Translations under genes and position numbers: made by a program | From: an uncultured Bacteroidales bacterium | Lineage (GTDB): Bacteria; Bacteroidota; Bacteroidia; Bacteroidales; Paludibacteraceae | Direction of reading: 5' to 3' | Assembly: GCA_949297975.1 (NCBI GenBank) | Contig: CASFUX010000010.1 | Location: forward strand, 1 to 59,568 | DNA length: 59,568 nucleotides | Shown: piece by piece, positions 42,809-51,535 of the stretch | Position numbering within the stretch: position 1 is the stretch's first letter | Layout of the letters: each line of letters begins with the position of its first letter | The notes under the pieces: generated by a model | The model's input: the letters and a program-made list of their open reading frames with translations, nothing else | What the model was told of the DNA's origin: nothing | The model's database searches: none

Positions 42809-44278
42809 ATGAAGAAATGCTTATTGACCACCTTGGGCATGGGCCTGTTGGCCGGGAGCTTGGGGGTACAGGCGGCCGGGCTGCCTGCGGTGGAAACCAT
42901 GACGGCGGACAATACGAAGGTGTACGTGTCGCAACGCCCGGACAAGAAGGACCGTTTGTTCGAATCGAAGGCGGTGGAGAAGAAAATCAAAGAAGTGACC
43001 GGGATGCTGACGAACGCCCGTCTGCGCTGGATGTTTGAAAACTGCTTCCCCAACACCATTGACACCACGGTGCGTTATTATACCTTGGAGGATGGCGATG
43101 ACGACACGCTGGTGTACACGGGTGACATCCACGCCATGTGGTTGCGCGACTCGGGGGCGCAGGTGTGGCCTTATGTGCAGCTGGCCAACGAGGACAAGGC
43201 GTTGAAGAAGATGATACGCGGCACCATCCTGCGGCAGTTCCGCTGCATCATGTTTGATCCTTACGCCAACGCCTTCCTCGACCCGCACGACCCGAACCCT
43301 GACCACCAGTGGATGACTGACAAGACGGACATGCGCCCCGAACTGCATGAGCGTAAGTGGGAAATCGACTCCCTGTGCTACCCCCTGCGCTTGGCCTACG
43401 AGTATTGGAAGGTTACGGGAGACGACAGCATCTTCGAAGAAGAATGGATGGCTGCTATCACGAATGTGCTGAAAACCTTCAAGGAACAACAGAAGAAAGA
43501 CGGACATGGCCCGTACAAGTTCCAGCGTGTGACGGACCGCCAGCTGGACACGATGTCCAATAACGGCATGGGCAACCCCGTGAAGCCGGTGGGGCTGATA
43601 GCCTCGGCCTTCCGCCCGTCGGACGATGCCACGACCTTCCAGTTCCTCGTTCCTTCTAACTTCTTCGCCGTGACTTCGCTGCGCAAGGCGGCCGAGATAT
43701 TGGCGGACGTGAACCACGAGACCGAATTGGCCAAGGAATGCACCGACCTGGCAGCTGAAGTGGAAAATGCTTTGAAGCAATATGCTATCAACGACCATCC
43801 CAAGTATGGCAAAATCTACGCCTTCGAGGTGGACGGTTTTGGCAACCAGCTGTTGATGGACGATGCCAACGTGCCGAGCCTCCTGGCCTTGCCTTACCTG
43901 GGCGATGTGGACGTGAACGACCCCATTTATCAGAACACCCGCCGCTTCGTGTGGAGCGAGGATAACCCCTACTTTTTCCGTGGTCGCGCGGGCGAGGGTA
44001 TCGGCGGGCCACACATCGGCTACGACATGATATGGCCGATGAGCATCATGATGAAGGCCTTCACCAGCCAGGACGATGCGGAAATCAAATGGTGCATGGA
44101 GACGCTCATGAAGACAGATGCCGGTACGGGCTTCATGCACGAGTCGTTCCATAAGGACGACCCGGCCAACTTCACCCGCGCGTGGTTTGCCTGGCAGAAT
44201 ACCTTGTTTGGCGAACTGGTCATCAAGTTGATTAACGATGGCAAGCTGGACTTGTTGAACAGCATCACCGTGGAATAA
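42809..44278 (+). CDS. GH125 family exo-alpha-1,6-mannosidase
   Basis: GH125 inverting exo-alpha-1,6-mannosidase (old name DUF1237). The signature HAMWLRDSGAQVWPY (Asp114 within it) is intact, with HDPNPDHQWMTDKTDMRPELHERKWEIDSLCYP and GEGIGGPHIGYDMIWPMSI-type segments typical of the family. The protein is 489 residues, close to family average. A signal peptide (1-22, ending GVQA) predicts export without a lipobox or T9SS tag, so it likely cleaves backbone oligosaccharides in the periplasm after GH76 action. It is the last gene of the PUL, followed by a strong bidirectional terminator. Confidence 0.94.
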   Translation: MKKCLLTTLGMGLLAGSLGVQAAGLPAVETMTADNTKVYVSQRPDKKDRLFESKAVEKKIKEVTGMLTNARLRWMFENCFPNTIDTTVRYYTLEDGDDDTLVYTGDIHAMWLRDSGAQVWPYVQLANEDKALKKMIRGTILRQFRCIMFDPYANAFLDPHDPNPDHQWMTDKTDMRPELHERKWEIDSLCYPLRLAYEYWKVTGDDSIFEEEWMAAITNVLKTFKEQQKKDGHGPYKFQRVTDRQLDTMSNNGMGNPVKPVGLIASAFRPSDDATTFQFLVPSNFFAVTSLRKAAEILADVNHETELAKECTDLAAEVENALKQYAINDHPKYGKIYAFEVDGFGNQLLMDDANVPSLLALPYLGDVDVNDPIYQNTRRFVWSEDNPYFFRGRAGEGIGGPHIGYDMIWPMSIMMKAFTSQDDAEIKWCMETLMKTDAGTGFMHESFHKDDPANFTRAWFAWQNTLFGELVIKLINDGKLDLLNSITVE

Positions 44279-44302
44279 AAACGTACATATCCCCACGAAC
44301 CG

Positions 44303-44339
44303 AAAGAGGGTGCGCCTGCAAAGGCGTACCCTCTTTTTT
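44303..44339. terminator. Bidirectional terminator between GH125 and ispG
   Basis: AAAGAGGGTGCGCC (44303-44316) pairs with GGCGTACCCTCTTT (44323-44336) across a six-base loop and runs on into T residues. A-rich and T-rich flanks on opposite sides suit convergent genes, with ispG ending at 44357 on the other strand. Confidence 0.85.
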
Positions 44340-44356
44340 AGGACTTGAGGGAAAAA

Positions 44357-46126
44357 CTATTTCCCCTCCTCCCTTTCTATCAATGCAATCAGCCGATCCA
44401 CGGCTTCTTCTTCGGGGATGTTGCGTTCGATGCAGGTTTTCTTTTTGTAGAGGCTTACTTTGCCCCGGCCTGCGCCCACGTAGCCATAGTCGGCATCGGC
44501 CATCTCGCCCGGGCCGTTGACGATGCAGCCCATGATGGCAATCTTCAGTCCCGCCAGGTGGGCGGTCTTTTCTTTCACGCATGCTACGGCCCGTTGCAGG
44601 TCGAACAGTGTGCGCCCACATCCCGGACACGAAATGTATTCCGTCTTTGTGGTGCGCACCCGGGTGGCTTGCAGGATGCCGTAGGCCAGCGAGGTGATGT
44701 CGCGGGTGGGGATGTCGTTGCTGTCGTTTTCTATCAGGATGCCGTCGCCGAAGCCATCGATGAACAGCACGCCGAGGTCGCAGGCCGCTTTCACTTGCAG
44801 GCTTTGCAGGTCGGTTTCGCGGTAGCGGCGGCAGATGATGACCGGGTTCTTGCATCCCGCGTTCAGCAAGGTGTGGAAGAAGGCCCGTTGCTCGCCCACG
44901 CCGTTGCGGTGGTCGGTGTCGAGCAACACCACGATGTGCGGGTTGCGGTAGAGCACGGACAACAGTTCCGGACTTAATTCAGGATAGCTCAGGCGCAGGA
45001 ATGCGGGTTGTGCGGTTTCTTTCAGCTTGTCCGCATCGAGTCGGGTGTACACCGGGTAGCGGTTGCCCGACAGGTCGCAGATGGCGTTGCTGTGCAGGTA
45101 GTATTCAGCCTGCGCAGTTGGGGCGTCCGTGGGAGCGATCACCACCGGCACGTGCTGGCCGCCGATGTTGCCCACTGCCGTGGTCTCCCGCCGTTCACAT
45201 TCATAGGGATTGTAGGCCATGTGTGCCGCTGCGCGGATGATGCGGTGTCCGGCTCGGGCCTGTGCGTAGTCGGCCAGGAGGCGTGCCACGGGTATTTCGC
45301 GTTCCGGGTCTTCACTTAGCGATACGCGGATGGTGTCGCCGATGCCGTCGGTCAGCAATGCCCCGATGCCGGCAGCCGACTTGATGCGTCCGTCCTCGCC
45401 TTCGCCCGCCTCGGTCACGCCCAGATGCAGGGGAAAGGCAAATCCTTCCCGTTCCATGGCATCCACCAACCGGCGCACGGCATGTACCATGAACACCGTG
45501 TTGGAAGTCTTCATGGAGATGACCACCTTGTCGAAATGCTCCTCGTGGCAGATGCGCAGCAGTTCCATGCACGATTCCACCATGCCCTGTGCCGTGTCGC
45601 CGTAGCGGTTCACCATGCGCGGGCTGAGCGAGCCGTGGTTTACCCCGATGCGGATGGCTGTGCCGTGAGCCTTGCAGATGTCGAGGAACTCGATGAAGCG
45701 TTTCCGCAGCAGGGCGTGTTCGGCTTGGAATTCTTCCTCGGTATAGTCGCTTGTGTCGCCTTTTCGTTTGATGGAAGCGATGAAATTGCCTGGGTTGATA
45801 CGCACCTTCTCCACTGTACGGGCGGCTGCCAGAGCCACCTCGGCGTTGAAGTGCACGTCGGCCACCAGGGGGATGGCATACCCCTTCGCCCGTAAATCTT
45901 CGTGGATGAGGTGCAGGCTTTCCACTTCGCGCAAGCCTTGGGTGGTGTAGCGCATCAGTTCGCTGCCTGCTTCCACCGCCCGGATGCATTGCGCCGCTGA
46001 GCCTTCCACGTCGTTCGTGTTGGTGTTGGCCATCGTCTGCACCCGTACCGGAAAGTTGCCGCCCAACGACAGGTTGCCAATTCGCAAGTCCGTGGTCAGG
46101 CGGCGTTTATAATTGAATAAGTCCAT
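44357..46126 (-). CDS. ispG: 4-hydroxy-3-methylbut-2-enyl diphosphate synthase IspG (GcpE), long form
   Basis: Iron-sulphur enzyme of the MEP isoprenoid pathway, converting methylerythritol cyclodiphosphate to HMBPP in the cytoplasm. The N-terminal barrel opens MDLFNYKRRLTTDLRIG with VRVQTMANTNTNDVE. The three cluster ligands are in SCPGCGR (about residues 500 and 503) and GCIVNGPGEM (about 534). At 589 residues it has the large central insertion domain of the Bacteroidetes/plant type, not the 370-residue E. coli form. It is not part of the PUL: opposite strand, GC-richer, behind a terminator. Confidence 0.97.
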   Translation of the reverse strand: MDLFNYKRRLTTDLRIGNLSLGGNFPVRVQTMANTNTNDVEGSAAQCIRAVEAGSELMRYTTQGLREVESLHLIHEDLRAKGYAIPLVADVHFNAEVALAAARTVEKVRINPGNFIASIKRKGDTSDYTEEEFQAEHALLRKRFIEFLDICKAHGTAIRIGVNHGSLSPRMVNRYGDTAQGMVESCMELLRICHEEHFDKVVISMKTSNTVFMVHAVRRLVDAMEREGFAFPLHLGVTEAGEGEDGRIKSAAGIGALLTDGIGDTIRVSLSEDPEREIPVARLLADYAQARAGHRIIRAAAHMAYNPYECERRETTAVGNIGGQHVPVVIAPTDAPTAQAEYYLHSNAICDLSGNRYPVYTRLDADKLKETAQPAFLRLSYPELSPELLSVLYRNPHIVVLLDTDHRNGVGEQRAFFHTLLNAGCKNPVIICRRYRETDLQSLQVKAACDLGVLFIDGFGDGILIENDSNDIPTRDITSLAYGILQATRVRTTKTEYISCPGCGRTLFDLQRAVACVKEKTAHLAGLKIAIMGCIVNGPGEMADADYGYVGAGRGKVSLYKKKTCIERNIPEEEAVDRLIALIEREEGK

Positions 46127-46141
46127 AGAGCCTGTTGTTTT

Positions 46142-46236
46142 AGCTACAAGCTACAAGCTACGAGTTACAAGTCGTATGCTCTGAGGATTCCGCTATGACG
46201 CATGGCACTCGTAGCTTGTAGCTCGTAGCTTGTCAC
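46142..46236. repeat. Opposed heptamer arrays between ispG and the OPT gene
   Basis: Four 7-bp steps of AGCTACA type (46142-46169: AGCTACA twice, AGCTACG, AGTTACA) face four steps of TCGTAGC/TTGTAGC type (46209-46236). The two sets are roughly reverse complements, so together they form an inverted repeat with a spacer of about 40 bp. The second ends on the OPT stop codon. Confidence 0.8.
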
Positions 46237-48230
46237 TATTTCTTCCCCCTCATCGAGTCCCAAATCAAATACGCTATCAGCAGCAGGTAAGCCGCCAGAG
46301 CTACCCATTGTGCCCCGTTGCTTTCTACCCAGTTATCGTTTACGAAGTTGAGACCGCCGAAGCGCATGGCCGCACTCACCACGCCCATCAGAGCACCTCC
46401 TGCGATAAAGCCAGAGGCCAACAGCGTACCCCGTTCTTGCCGTGCTGTGTTCACCGCCTGGTCTTTGCTGCGGGTGGATACGTACCAGCTGATGGCACCG
46501 CCCACGAGCAGCGGCACGTTCAGTTCCAAGGGGATAAACATGCCCAAGGCAAATGCCAGGGCCGGGATGCCGCACCACGTGAGTACCAAGGCCAGCACGG
46601 CACCCACGGCATAGAGCAGCCACGGGGCACCTGCGCCCATCATCAGCGGTTCGATGACCGCAGCCATGGCGTTGGCCTGCGGGGCTACCAAGGCGTTGTC
46701 GCCCACGAAGCCGTAGGTCTTGTTCAATATCATGATGACACCGCCCACCGTGGCTGCCGATACCAGCGTGCCGAGGAATTTCCACGTCTCTTGCTTGGCG
46801 GGGGTCGTACCTATCCAGTACCCTATCTTGAGGTCGGTGACGAAGCCGCCCGCCATGGACAAGGCCGTACACACCACGCCACCCATGATGAGGGCGGCCA
46901 CCATGCCTGCCGTGCCCTTCAGCCCCACGGCCACCATGATGACCGAGGCGAGGATGAGCGTCATCAGCGTCATGCCCGATACCGGGTTAGTGCCCACGAT
47001 GGCGATGGCGTTGGCCGCCACGGTGGTGAACAGGAAGGCAATGACAGCCACCACCAGGATGCCCACCACGGCATACAGCAGGTTGAAGTCCACCACGCCA
47101 ACGAAGAAGAACACGAACGTGGCCACCAGGGCGATAATCACGCCGATGGAGATGATTTTCATCGAGATGTCGCGTTGTGTGCGCTTCACTTCGGCATTCG
47201 CGTCCTTGCCTTTTCCTTTCAATTCCTTGGTGGCCAGTCCCACTGCACTCTTGATGATGCCCCACGACTTCACGATGCCGATGATGCCGGCCATGGCGAT
47301 GCCGCCGATGCCGATGTGGCGGGCAAATTCAGTGAAGATGCTTTCGGGTGCCATGCCTTGCAGCCCGCCCGCGTAGGTGGGGTTGAGGGCGGCCAATGCA
47401 CCGTCGCCCAATAGAGGCAGCAGGGGCACGATGACGAACCACACCAAGGCCGACCCGGCGCAGATGATGGCCGCATACTTCAGTCCCACGATGTAGCCCA
47501 AGCCCAGCACCGCCGCGCCCACGTTGCATTTGAACACCACTTTGGCCTTTTCGGCAATCAGGTCGCCGAAGGGCAGCACCCGGCTGGTGAACGTTTCCGC
47601 CCACGTGCCGAAGGTGGCGATGAGGAAGTCGTACAGCCCGCCGATGAGGCCCGCCAATACCAGCGGTTTGGCCTGGCTGCCACCCTTTTCGCCCGACACG
47701 AGCACCTGCGTGGTGGCCGTGGCCTCGGGGAAGGGGTACTTGCCGTGCATGTCGCTCACGAAGTATTTGCGGAAAGGGATGAGGAACAGGATGCCCAGCA
47801 CCCCGCCCAGCAGCGAACTGAGGAACACCTGCATGAAGTTCACCGTGATGTCGGGGTACTTTGCTTGCAGGATGTACAAGGCCGGCAGGGTGAAGATGGC
47901 GCCCGCCACAATCACGCCCGAACTGGCTCCGATAGACTGGATGATGACGTTCTCGCCCAGCGCGTTCTTGCGTTTCGATGCACTGGATAGTCCCACGGCG
48001 ATGATGGCGATGGGGATGGCCGCTTCGAACACCTGCCCTACCTTCAGCCCGAGGTAGGCCGCCGCCGCCGAAAACAGGATGGCCATGAGCAGCCCCACGC
48101 CCACCGAGCGCAGGTTTACTTCGGGGTACGCCCGTTGCGGTGACAAGATGGGGCGGTATTCCTCGCCCTCCTTCAATTCCCGGTAAGCGTTCTCCGGCAA
48201 ACCGGTGATTTTCTCTTCTTGCTGTTCCAT
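46236..48230 (-). CDS. OPT-family oligopeptide transporter
   Basis: Inner-membrane transporter of the oligopeptide transporter (OPT/YSL) family, expected to carry short peptides or peptide-metal complexes by proton symport. Many hydrophobic segments are spread over 664 residues, with family-like stretches VGVGLLMAILFSAAAAYLGL, GLSSASKRKNALGENVIIQ and NPVSGMTLMTLIL. The N-terminus MEQQEEKITGLPENAYRELK is cytoplasmic and begins at a clear ATG. It is GC-rich, like ispG. A promoter candidate lies upstream at 48,278-48,308. No link to the glycan locus or to the Rhs genes is visible. Confidence 0.93.
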   Translation of the reverse strand: MEQQEEKITGLPENAYRELKEGEEYRPILSPQRAYPEVNLRSVGVGLLMAILFSAAAAYLGLKVGQVFEAAIPIAIIAVGLSSASKRKNALGENVIIQSIGASSGVIVAGAIFTLPALYILQAKYPDITVNFMQVFLSSLLGGVLGILFLIPFRKYFVSDMHGKYPFPEATATTQVLVSGEKGGSQAKPLVLAGLIGGLYDFLIATFGTWAETFTSRVLPFGDLIAEKAKVVFKCNVGAAVLGLGYIVGLKYAAIICAGSALVWFVIVPLLPLLGDGALAALNPTYAGGLQGMAPESIFTEFARHIGIGGIAMAGIIGIVKSWGIIKSAVGLATKELKGKGKDANAEVKRTQRDISMKIISIGVIIALVATFVFFFVGVVDFNLLYAVVGILVVAVIAFLFTTVAANAIAIVGTNPVSGMTLMTLILASVIMVAVGLKGTAGMVAALIMGGVVCTALSMAGGFVTDLKIGYWIGTTPAKQETWKFLGTLVSAATVGGVIMILNKTYGFVGDNALVAPQANAMAAVIEPLMMGAGAPWLLYAVGAVLALVLTWCGIPALAFALGMFIPLELNVPLLVGGAISWYVSTRSKDQAVNTARQERGTLLASGFIAGGALMGVVSAAMRFGGLNFVNDNWVESNGAQWVALAAYLLLIAYLIWDSMRGKK

Positions 48231-48277
48231 AATGTAAGTGACAATTGATAGTTGATAATTGACAGTTGATTTCCTTG

Positions 48278-48308
48278 CAAAGTAACAACTATTCTTTCAA
48301 AAGGCAAA
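48278..48308 (-). promoter_or_regulatory. Promoter candidate for the OPT transporter
   Basis: On the minus strand, TTTG (48308-48305) and TTACTTTG (48285-48278) are separated by exactly 19 bp. The -7 box differs from TAnnTTTG at one position. The 5' leader would be roughly 45 bases. Confidence 0.45.
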
Positions 48309-48365
48309 ATCTACAGAAGCCTCGGAGTTTTTATTTTTAACCGCAAAGAGGTCTTGATTTTTTTT

Positions 48366-48456
48366 ACCGCAAAGAGCGCAAAGGAATTGAGGTCTCCCCC
48401 CTAAAGGGGGCTACAGGGTTATCGTACCGTATAAAATCCTTTGCGCCCTCTGCGGT
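48366..48456. repeat. Inverted repeat with ACCGCAAAGAG arms
   Basis: Arms 48366-48385 (ACCGCAAAGAGCGCAAAGGA) and 48437-48456 match as reverse complements with two mismatches. A small CCCCC/GGGGG stem lies in the loop near 48,395-48,410. Related words occur at 48,340 and at 58,375-58,385. Confidence 0.75.
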
Positions 48457-48622
48457 TAGATTATACATGGTTAAACTCAAATCATTAGGCTTTGTTTGGT
48501 TTCTGCTTGGCACAAATGGAAAGCAGGCGAAATATACTCCGAATGGTCTAACCTTAGGCAGTTACAGACAACTTTGGCTTTGGAGGACAAGTTAGAAACC
48601 TGCGCCAATTAGGGGAGGGAAC

Positions 48623-49015
48623 TTACCATGTATATTCCCTCTCCAGCTTGTTGTTATCAGGATTGGTGCTATCATAATATATGATAACAGTGTCACCTAC
48701 AGATAATGTGTCGCTTTCCGGATAATACCACCCGCTACCTTGGTATTCCTTGCCATCAACCCAAAAGTGGTAGCCGAAAAAATCCGTATATCTGATGCTG
48801 AAGAAATCATCCACGATTGCTTTCGAACGCACTCTATTTTTATCTAATGAATGTTTCTTGTGGGTAGCACCTATCAATAAATAAAAAACAAAGATCCAAC
48901 AAGCAATTCCCCCAAGCCAAAGCACTGCCTCATATTTTTTTCCTTGACAGTTTTTTGGTGTGCTGCACTCTTTTGTACTTCTATTTGATTGCTTTTTATT
49001 TTTGTTCATTACCAT
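48623..49015 (-). CDS. Small membrane protein, candidate immunity protein of the third Rhs cassette
   Basis: 130 residues: a basic, Asn/Lys-rich N-terminus, one membrane segment (about 31-50, AVLWLGGIACWIFVFYLLIG) and a soluble C-terminal part ending in VGDTVIIYYDSTNPDNNKLE, a pattern seen in small DUF3592-like membrane proteins. That resemblance is weak. The start overlaps the end of the preceding Rhs cassette (ATG 49015, cassette stop at 49009-49011), implying translational coupling, the usual arrangement for toxin and immunity genes. An ATG at 49009 is an alternative start. Immunity function is inferred from position only. AT-rich. Confidence 0.55.
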   Translation of the reverse strand: MVMNKNKKQSNRSTKECSTPKNCQGKKYEAVLWLGGIACWIFVFYLLIGATHKKHSLDKNRVRSKAIVDDFFSIRYTDFFGYHFWVDGKEYQGSGWYYPESDTLSVGDTVIIYYDSTNPDNNKLEREYTW

Positions 49016-50055
49016 GGGTTCTTTATTTTTATTTCATAATAATTTTGTTGAATGCGAGTAGCATCATTCTGTTGTATAATGCTATTAGCCGGTAGAGAAG
49101 GCGGGAGGCTTGTTGAAGTTGATTCAAATATTTCGTTGGCTTGTCCTCCAATCAAGCTACCTGTGAAATTAGCCGTGGATTCTCTTATGATTTCTCCTGA
49201 TAAAGAATTTATATTTTTCTGTGCGTTGACTAATTCAGAACGTACTTCTTTGGTCATAGCAGCTGCTGCACTTGAACTCAAATCAGAACTAATAGCTTTG
49301 TTTAGCCCTGAAACTAATTCATTTGCTGCTTTTCCTGGTGCGACAGAAGAAACAGCATCTACGGCAATTTTTCCCACTGGTTTGTTCTCTCCGACTATTC
49401 CGCCAATTGCTTCTACTTCTCCATTAACTTTTACATCAACTAATGCATCTGTAGTAGTAGCTATGCCCATACCAATCTTTGTCCCTGTAGATATTCCAGG
49501 ACCAGCCAACGCACTTGTCAGAAAAGAAGTCCCCACACTGGTATAGTCAATATTGGAAAGTGATTGGCTAAAACTTTTTCCATTAGCCATGAACACAGAA
49601 ACTTGCGCAGCTGCATCCACAACTGCCCCTGCTACTCCTTTGATTAGTGGAATTACAAATGCAGGGAAATCCCCTCCCATATCCACAAAGTTCACTGGAT
49701 TGTTCCCCGCATGTGCATACGGGCTTTGCCACGGGTATTTCTCTGCAAACCTGTCCATGCTGGTGAAGCGGTTGATGGCATGGTACACGCCCCGGTTGCC
49801 CAGGTCGGTCACATCGTAGCCGTGGGTCTCGATGAACTCGCAACTGTTGAACTTGTACGGTTGCAGGCTGGCGCTGTCGCCCGCTTGGTATTTCCACGGC
49901 AGGCCACTGGGGTAATAGCGGGTGCACTGCACGGTCTGCGTCCCGGCGTCGGTGGTTTTCCACACTTCGCGGACGTTGCCCAGGTGGTCGCGGCGGTAGT
50001 AGTAATAATTGTTGTTACCTGGGATATGACTTTCTGTGGTAAATTTGTTTTGCAT
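49009..50055 (-). CDS. Displaced Rhs core plus C-terminal domain (third cassette)
   Basis: 348 residues without signal peptide or YD-repeat shell. The first 15 residues are unrelated, then comes the Rhs-associated core (about 17-130, RRDHLGNVREVWK to NPVNFVDMGGD). The rest is AT-rich and novel: a Gly/Ala/Ser-rich stretch (IPLIKGVAGAVVDAAAQV), then a polar C-terminus. No catalytic motif is recognised, so the toxin activity, if any, is unknown; the Gly/Ala-rich part could be membrane-active. The core DNA is nearly the same as in the cassette at 51,535. An orphan Rhs tip stored for exchange by recombination is the best reading. Confidence 0.6.
   Translation of the reverse strand: MQNKFTTESHIPGNNNYYYYRRDHLGNVREVWKTTDAGTQTVQCTRYYPSGLPWKYQAGDSASLQPYKFNSCEFIETHGYDVTDLGNRGVYHAINRFTSMDRFAEKYPWQSPYAHAGNNPVNFVDMGGDFPAFVIPLIKGVAGAVVDAAAQVSVFMANGKSFSQSLSNIDYTSVGTSFLTSALAGPGISTGTKIGMGIATTTDALVDVKVNGEVEAIGGIVGENKPVGKIAVDAVSSVAPGKAANELVSGLNKAISSDLSSSAAAAMTKEVRSELVNAQKNINSLSGEIIRESTANFTGSLIGGQANEIFESTSTSLPPSLPANSIIQQNDATRIQQNYYEIKIKNPW
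49671..49989 (-). repeat. Rhs core repeat, copy in third cassette
   Basis: 319-bp GC-rich stretch collinear and ungapped with 51205-51523; roughly nine of ten positions agree by eye. Flanking DNA is AT-rich on both sides. The end towards 49,989 (CAGGTGGTC) is also shared with the main Rhs gene near 52,960. Confidence 0.85.
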
Positions 50056-50128
50056 GATTGTAAACTGTTCTTACTTATAAGGACAAGCCGAAGACCTGTA
50101 TCATTTAAGATGATAACCCCTCAAAAAA

Positions 50129-50611
50129 TTAATAAACTTTTTGAACATGAAAGTAAAAATACCAATCTTTTCCAGGCTTTGATTTGCACCACATCCCTTC
50201 TGTGTTTTTCAATTCTTCAATAAAAATATCCTCAAAAGAATAATGATGCTTGTCATACCCATTTACAATACGTATTTCTTTTATTGTGAGATTTTTATCG
50301 AATAGAATAACGAAAAACAGGTGCATGTTATAGTCTATCCAACCATAGTTTGGATGATTTACATATTTCACAGACAAATAATTTGATAAAGAATCACGTC
50401 CTTTACAAAATTCCACTCCATTATTAGTTGCAATAATTTTTTCCCCTGTTTCTAAATAATAAATTGTCTTATCAGAATCAATTGGGCAATACAGAATTTT
50501 CCCAAATGAATCCTTGATTGGTTGTTTTGTGATATTTTTCTGTGAAAGGCAACTTCCAAGCACAAAAAAGAAACAAACGATGACAATTTGGAAGTGTTTT
50601 TTAATAATCAT
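50129..50611 (-). CDS. Small lipoprotein, candidate immunity protein of the metallopeptidase Rhs cassette
   Basis: 160 residues with a lipoprotein signal (VLGSC, Cys21) followed by a soluble domain rich in Tyr, Lys and Asp (YKIxY-type strands, FEDIFIEELK). No family recognised. It starts 19 bp after the Rhs cassette with the HExxH tip on the same strand, the place where immunity genes sit. A periplasmic or surface lipoprotein would suit protection against a protease acting outside the cytoplasm; this is inference. AT-rich compared with the Rhs core. Confidence 0.55.
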   Translation of the reverse strand: MIIKKHFQIVIVCFFFVLGSCLSQKNITKQPIKDSFGKILYCPIDSDKTIYYLETGEKIIATNNGVEFCKGRDSLSNYLSVKYVNHPNYGWIDYNMHLFFVILFDKNLTIKEIRIVNGYDKHHYSFEDIFIEELKNTEGMWCKSKPGKDWYFYFHVQKVY

Positions 50612-50629
50612 AACCCAATCTTTTTAACA

Positions 50630-51535
50630 TTACTGCAGAACGCTATAAACAAAATTATCTACCCCCGGTTGTGTGTGTCCATAAGGTAATCCTCTCAAAT
50701 ACAGAATTACATGTCCAAATTCGTGTGCTATACCCACAGTCCTATGATTAAGATTCCCTTTGCCATTAATAATCACTTGAACATTGCTATTTGTAGAACT
50801 TTTCCCAGAAGCAGAAACATTTTCTGGAATTAGAGTTTGCCCTAAATTTCCGTGTATTGTTTTACCTGGTACTTCTCCAAATCCCATCAAGTGTTGTTGC
50901 ACTATCGGATCTTCCATCCTAATATCGTAATCATAAGGAGCAGCCGTAAATTCCTCAATTATCTTCTTCCCTTTCAACATATATGTATTATTCTCTGAAA
51001 CTGAAAGTTCGACCATCGTAGGAACTGTAGCTATTTCATAAAGATCTTGAAGGAAAATATCGGATGTATTTTTGGCTTGTTCTGCTATAGAGGCAGGATC
51101 TAATACACCATTGTTAAAATTAAAAGAGATATTAGTTCCGTCTTCCAAACCATTATATATAGCCATGAGACCTTCTTGAAAATTCTCTGTTAGCTTTAGA
51201 CTATCCCCTCCCACATCCACAAAATTCACCGGGCTGTTCCCCGCATGTACATACGGGCTTTGCCACGGGTATTTCTCGGCAAAGCGGTCCATAGTGGTGA
51301 AGCGGTTGATGGCGTGGTACACGCCCCGGTTGCCCAGGTCGGTCACATCGTAGCCGTGGGTTTCGATGAACTCGCAACCGTTGAACTTGTACGGTTGCAG
51401 GCTCGCGCTGTCGCCCGCTTGGTATTCCCATGGCAGGCCGCTGGGATAGTAGCGGGTGCGCTGCACGGTCTGCGCCCCTGCATCGGTGGCTTTCCACACC
51501 TCGCGGACGTTGCCCAGGTGGTCATTATATAACAT
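50630..51535 (-). CDS. Displaced Rhs core with zinc-metallopeptidase tip (second cassette)
   Basis: 301 residues: MLYN and then directly the Rhs-associated core (about 5-112, DHLGNVREVWK to NSPVNFVDVGGD), followed by an AT-rich C-terminal domain. That domain contains GIAHEFGHVILYLRG (about residues 269-283), a HExxH zinc site with a further His in LPYGH, like the metallopeptidase tips of polymorphic toxins (effector-M91-like). No signal peptide and no YD-repeat shell, so it cannot be exported alone; it is probably a silent cassette. Its ATG overlaps the end of the preceding immunity gene by 11 bp, and its homology to the main Rhs gene begins right at GACCACCTGGGCAACG. Confidence 0.7.
   Translation of the reverse strand: MLYNDHLGNVREVWKATDAGAQTVQRTRYYPSGLPWEYQAGDSASLQPYKFNGCEFIETHGYDVTDLGNRGVYHAINRFTTMDRFAEKYPWQSPYVHAGNSPVNFVDVGGDSLKLTENFQEGLMAIYNGLEDGTNISFNFNNGVLDPASIAEQAKNTSDIFLQDLYEIATVPTMVELSVSENNTYMLKGKKIIEEFTAAPYDYDIRMEDPIVQQHLMGFGEVPGKTIHGNLGQTLIPENVSASGKSSTNSNVQVIINGKGNLNHRTVGIAHEFGHVILYLRGLPYGHTQPGVDNFVYSVLQ
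51205..51523 (-). repeat. Rhs core repeat, copy in second cassette
   Basis: 319-bp GC-rich stretch collinear with 49671-49989 and, over its upstream-coding part (51387-51523), with the main Rhs gene at about 52,826-52,960. It supplies homology for exchange of C-terminal tips. Confidence 0.85.

Larger units (their letters stand above)
48231..48622. other. Intergenic region with repeats, no gene seen
   Basis: This 392-bp gap holds the OPT promoter candidate, four heptamers of RTTGAYA type (48244-48271: ATTGATA, GTTGATA, ATTGACA, GTTGATT), two copies of the word CCGCAAAGAG and the inverted repeat at 48,366-48,456. From 48,457 to 48,622 nothing coding or structured was recognised. Confidence 0.7.

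Noticed and set aside
46230..47414. Plus-strand His-rich open frame opposite the OPT transporter
   Set aside because: Repetitive His/Gly/Asp composition results from reading membrane-protein codons backwards; no start context or domains.
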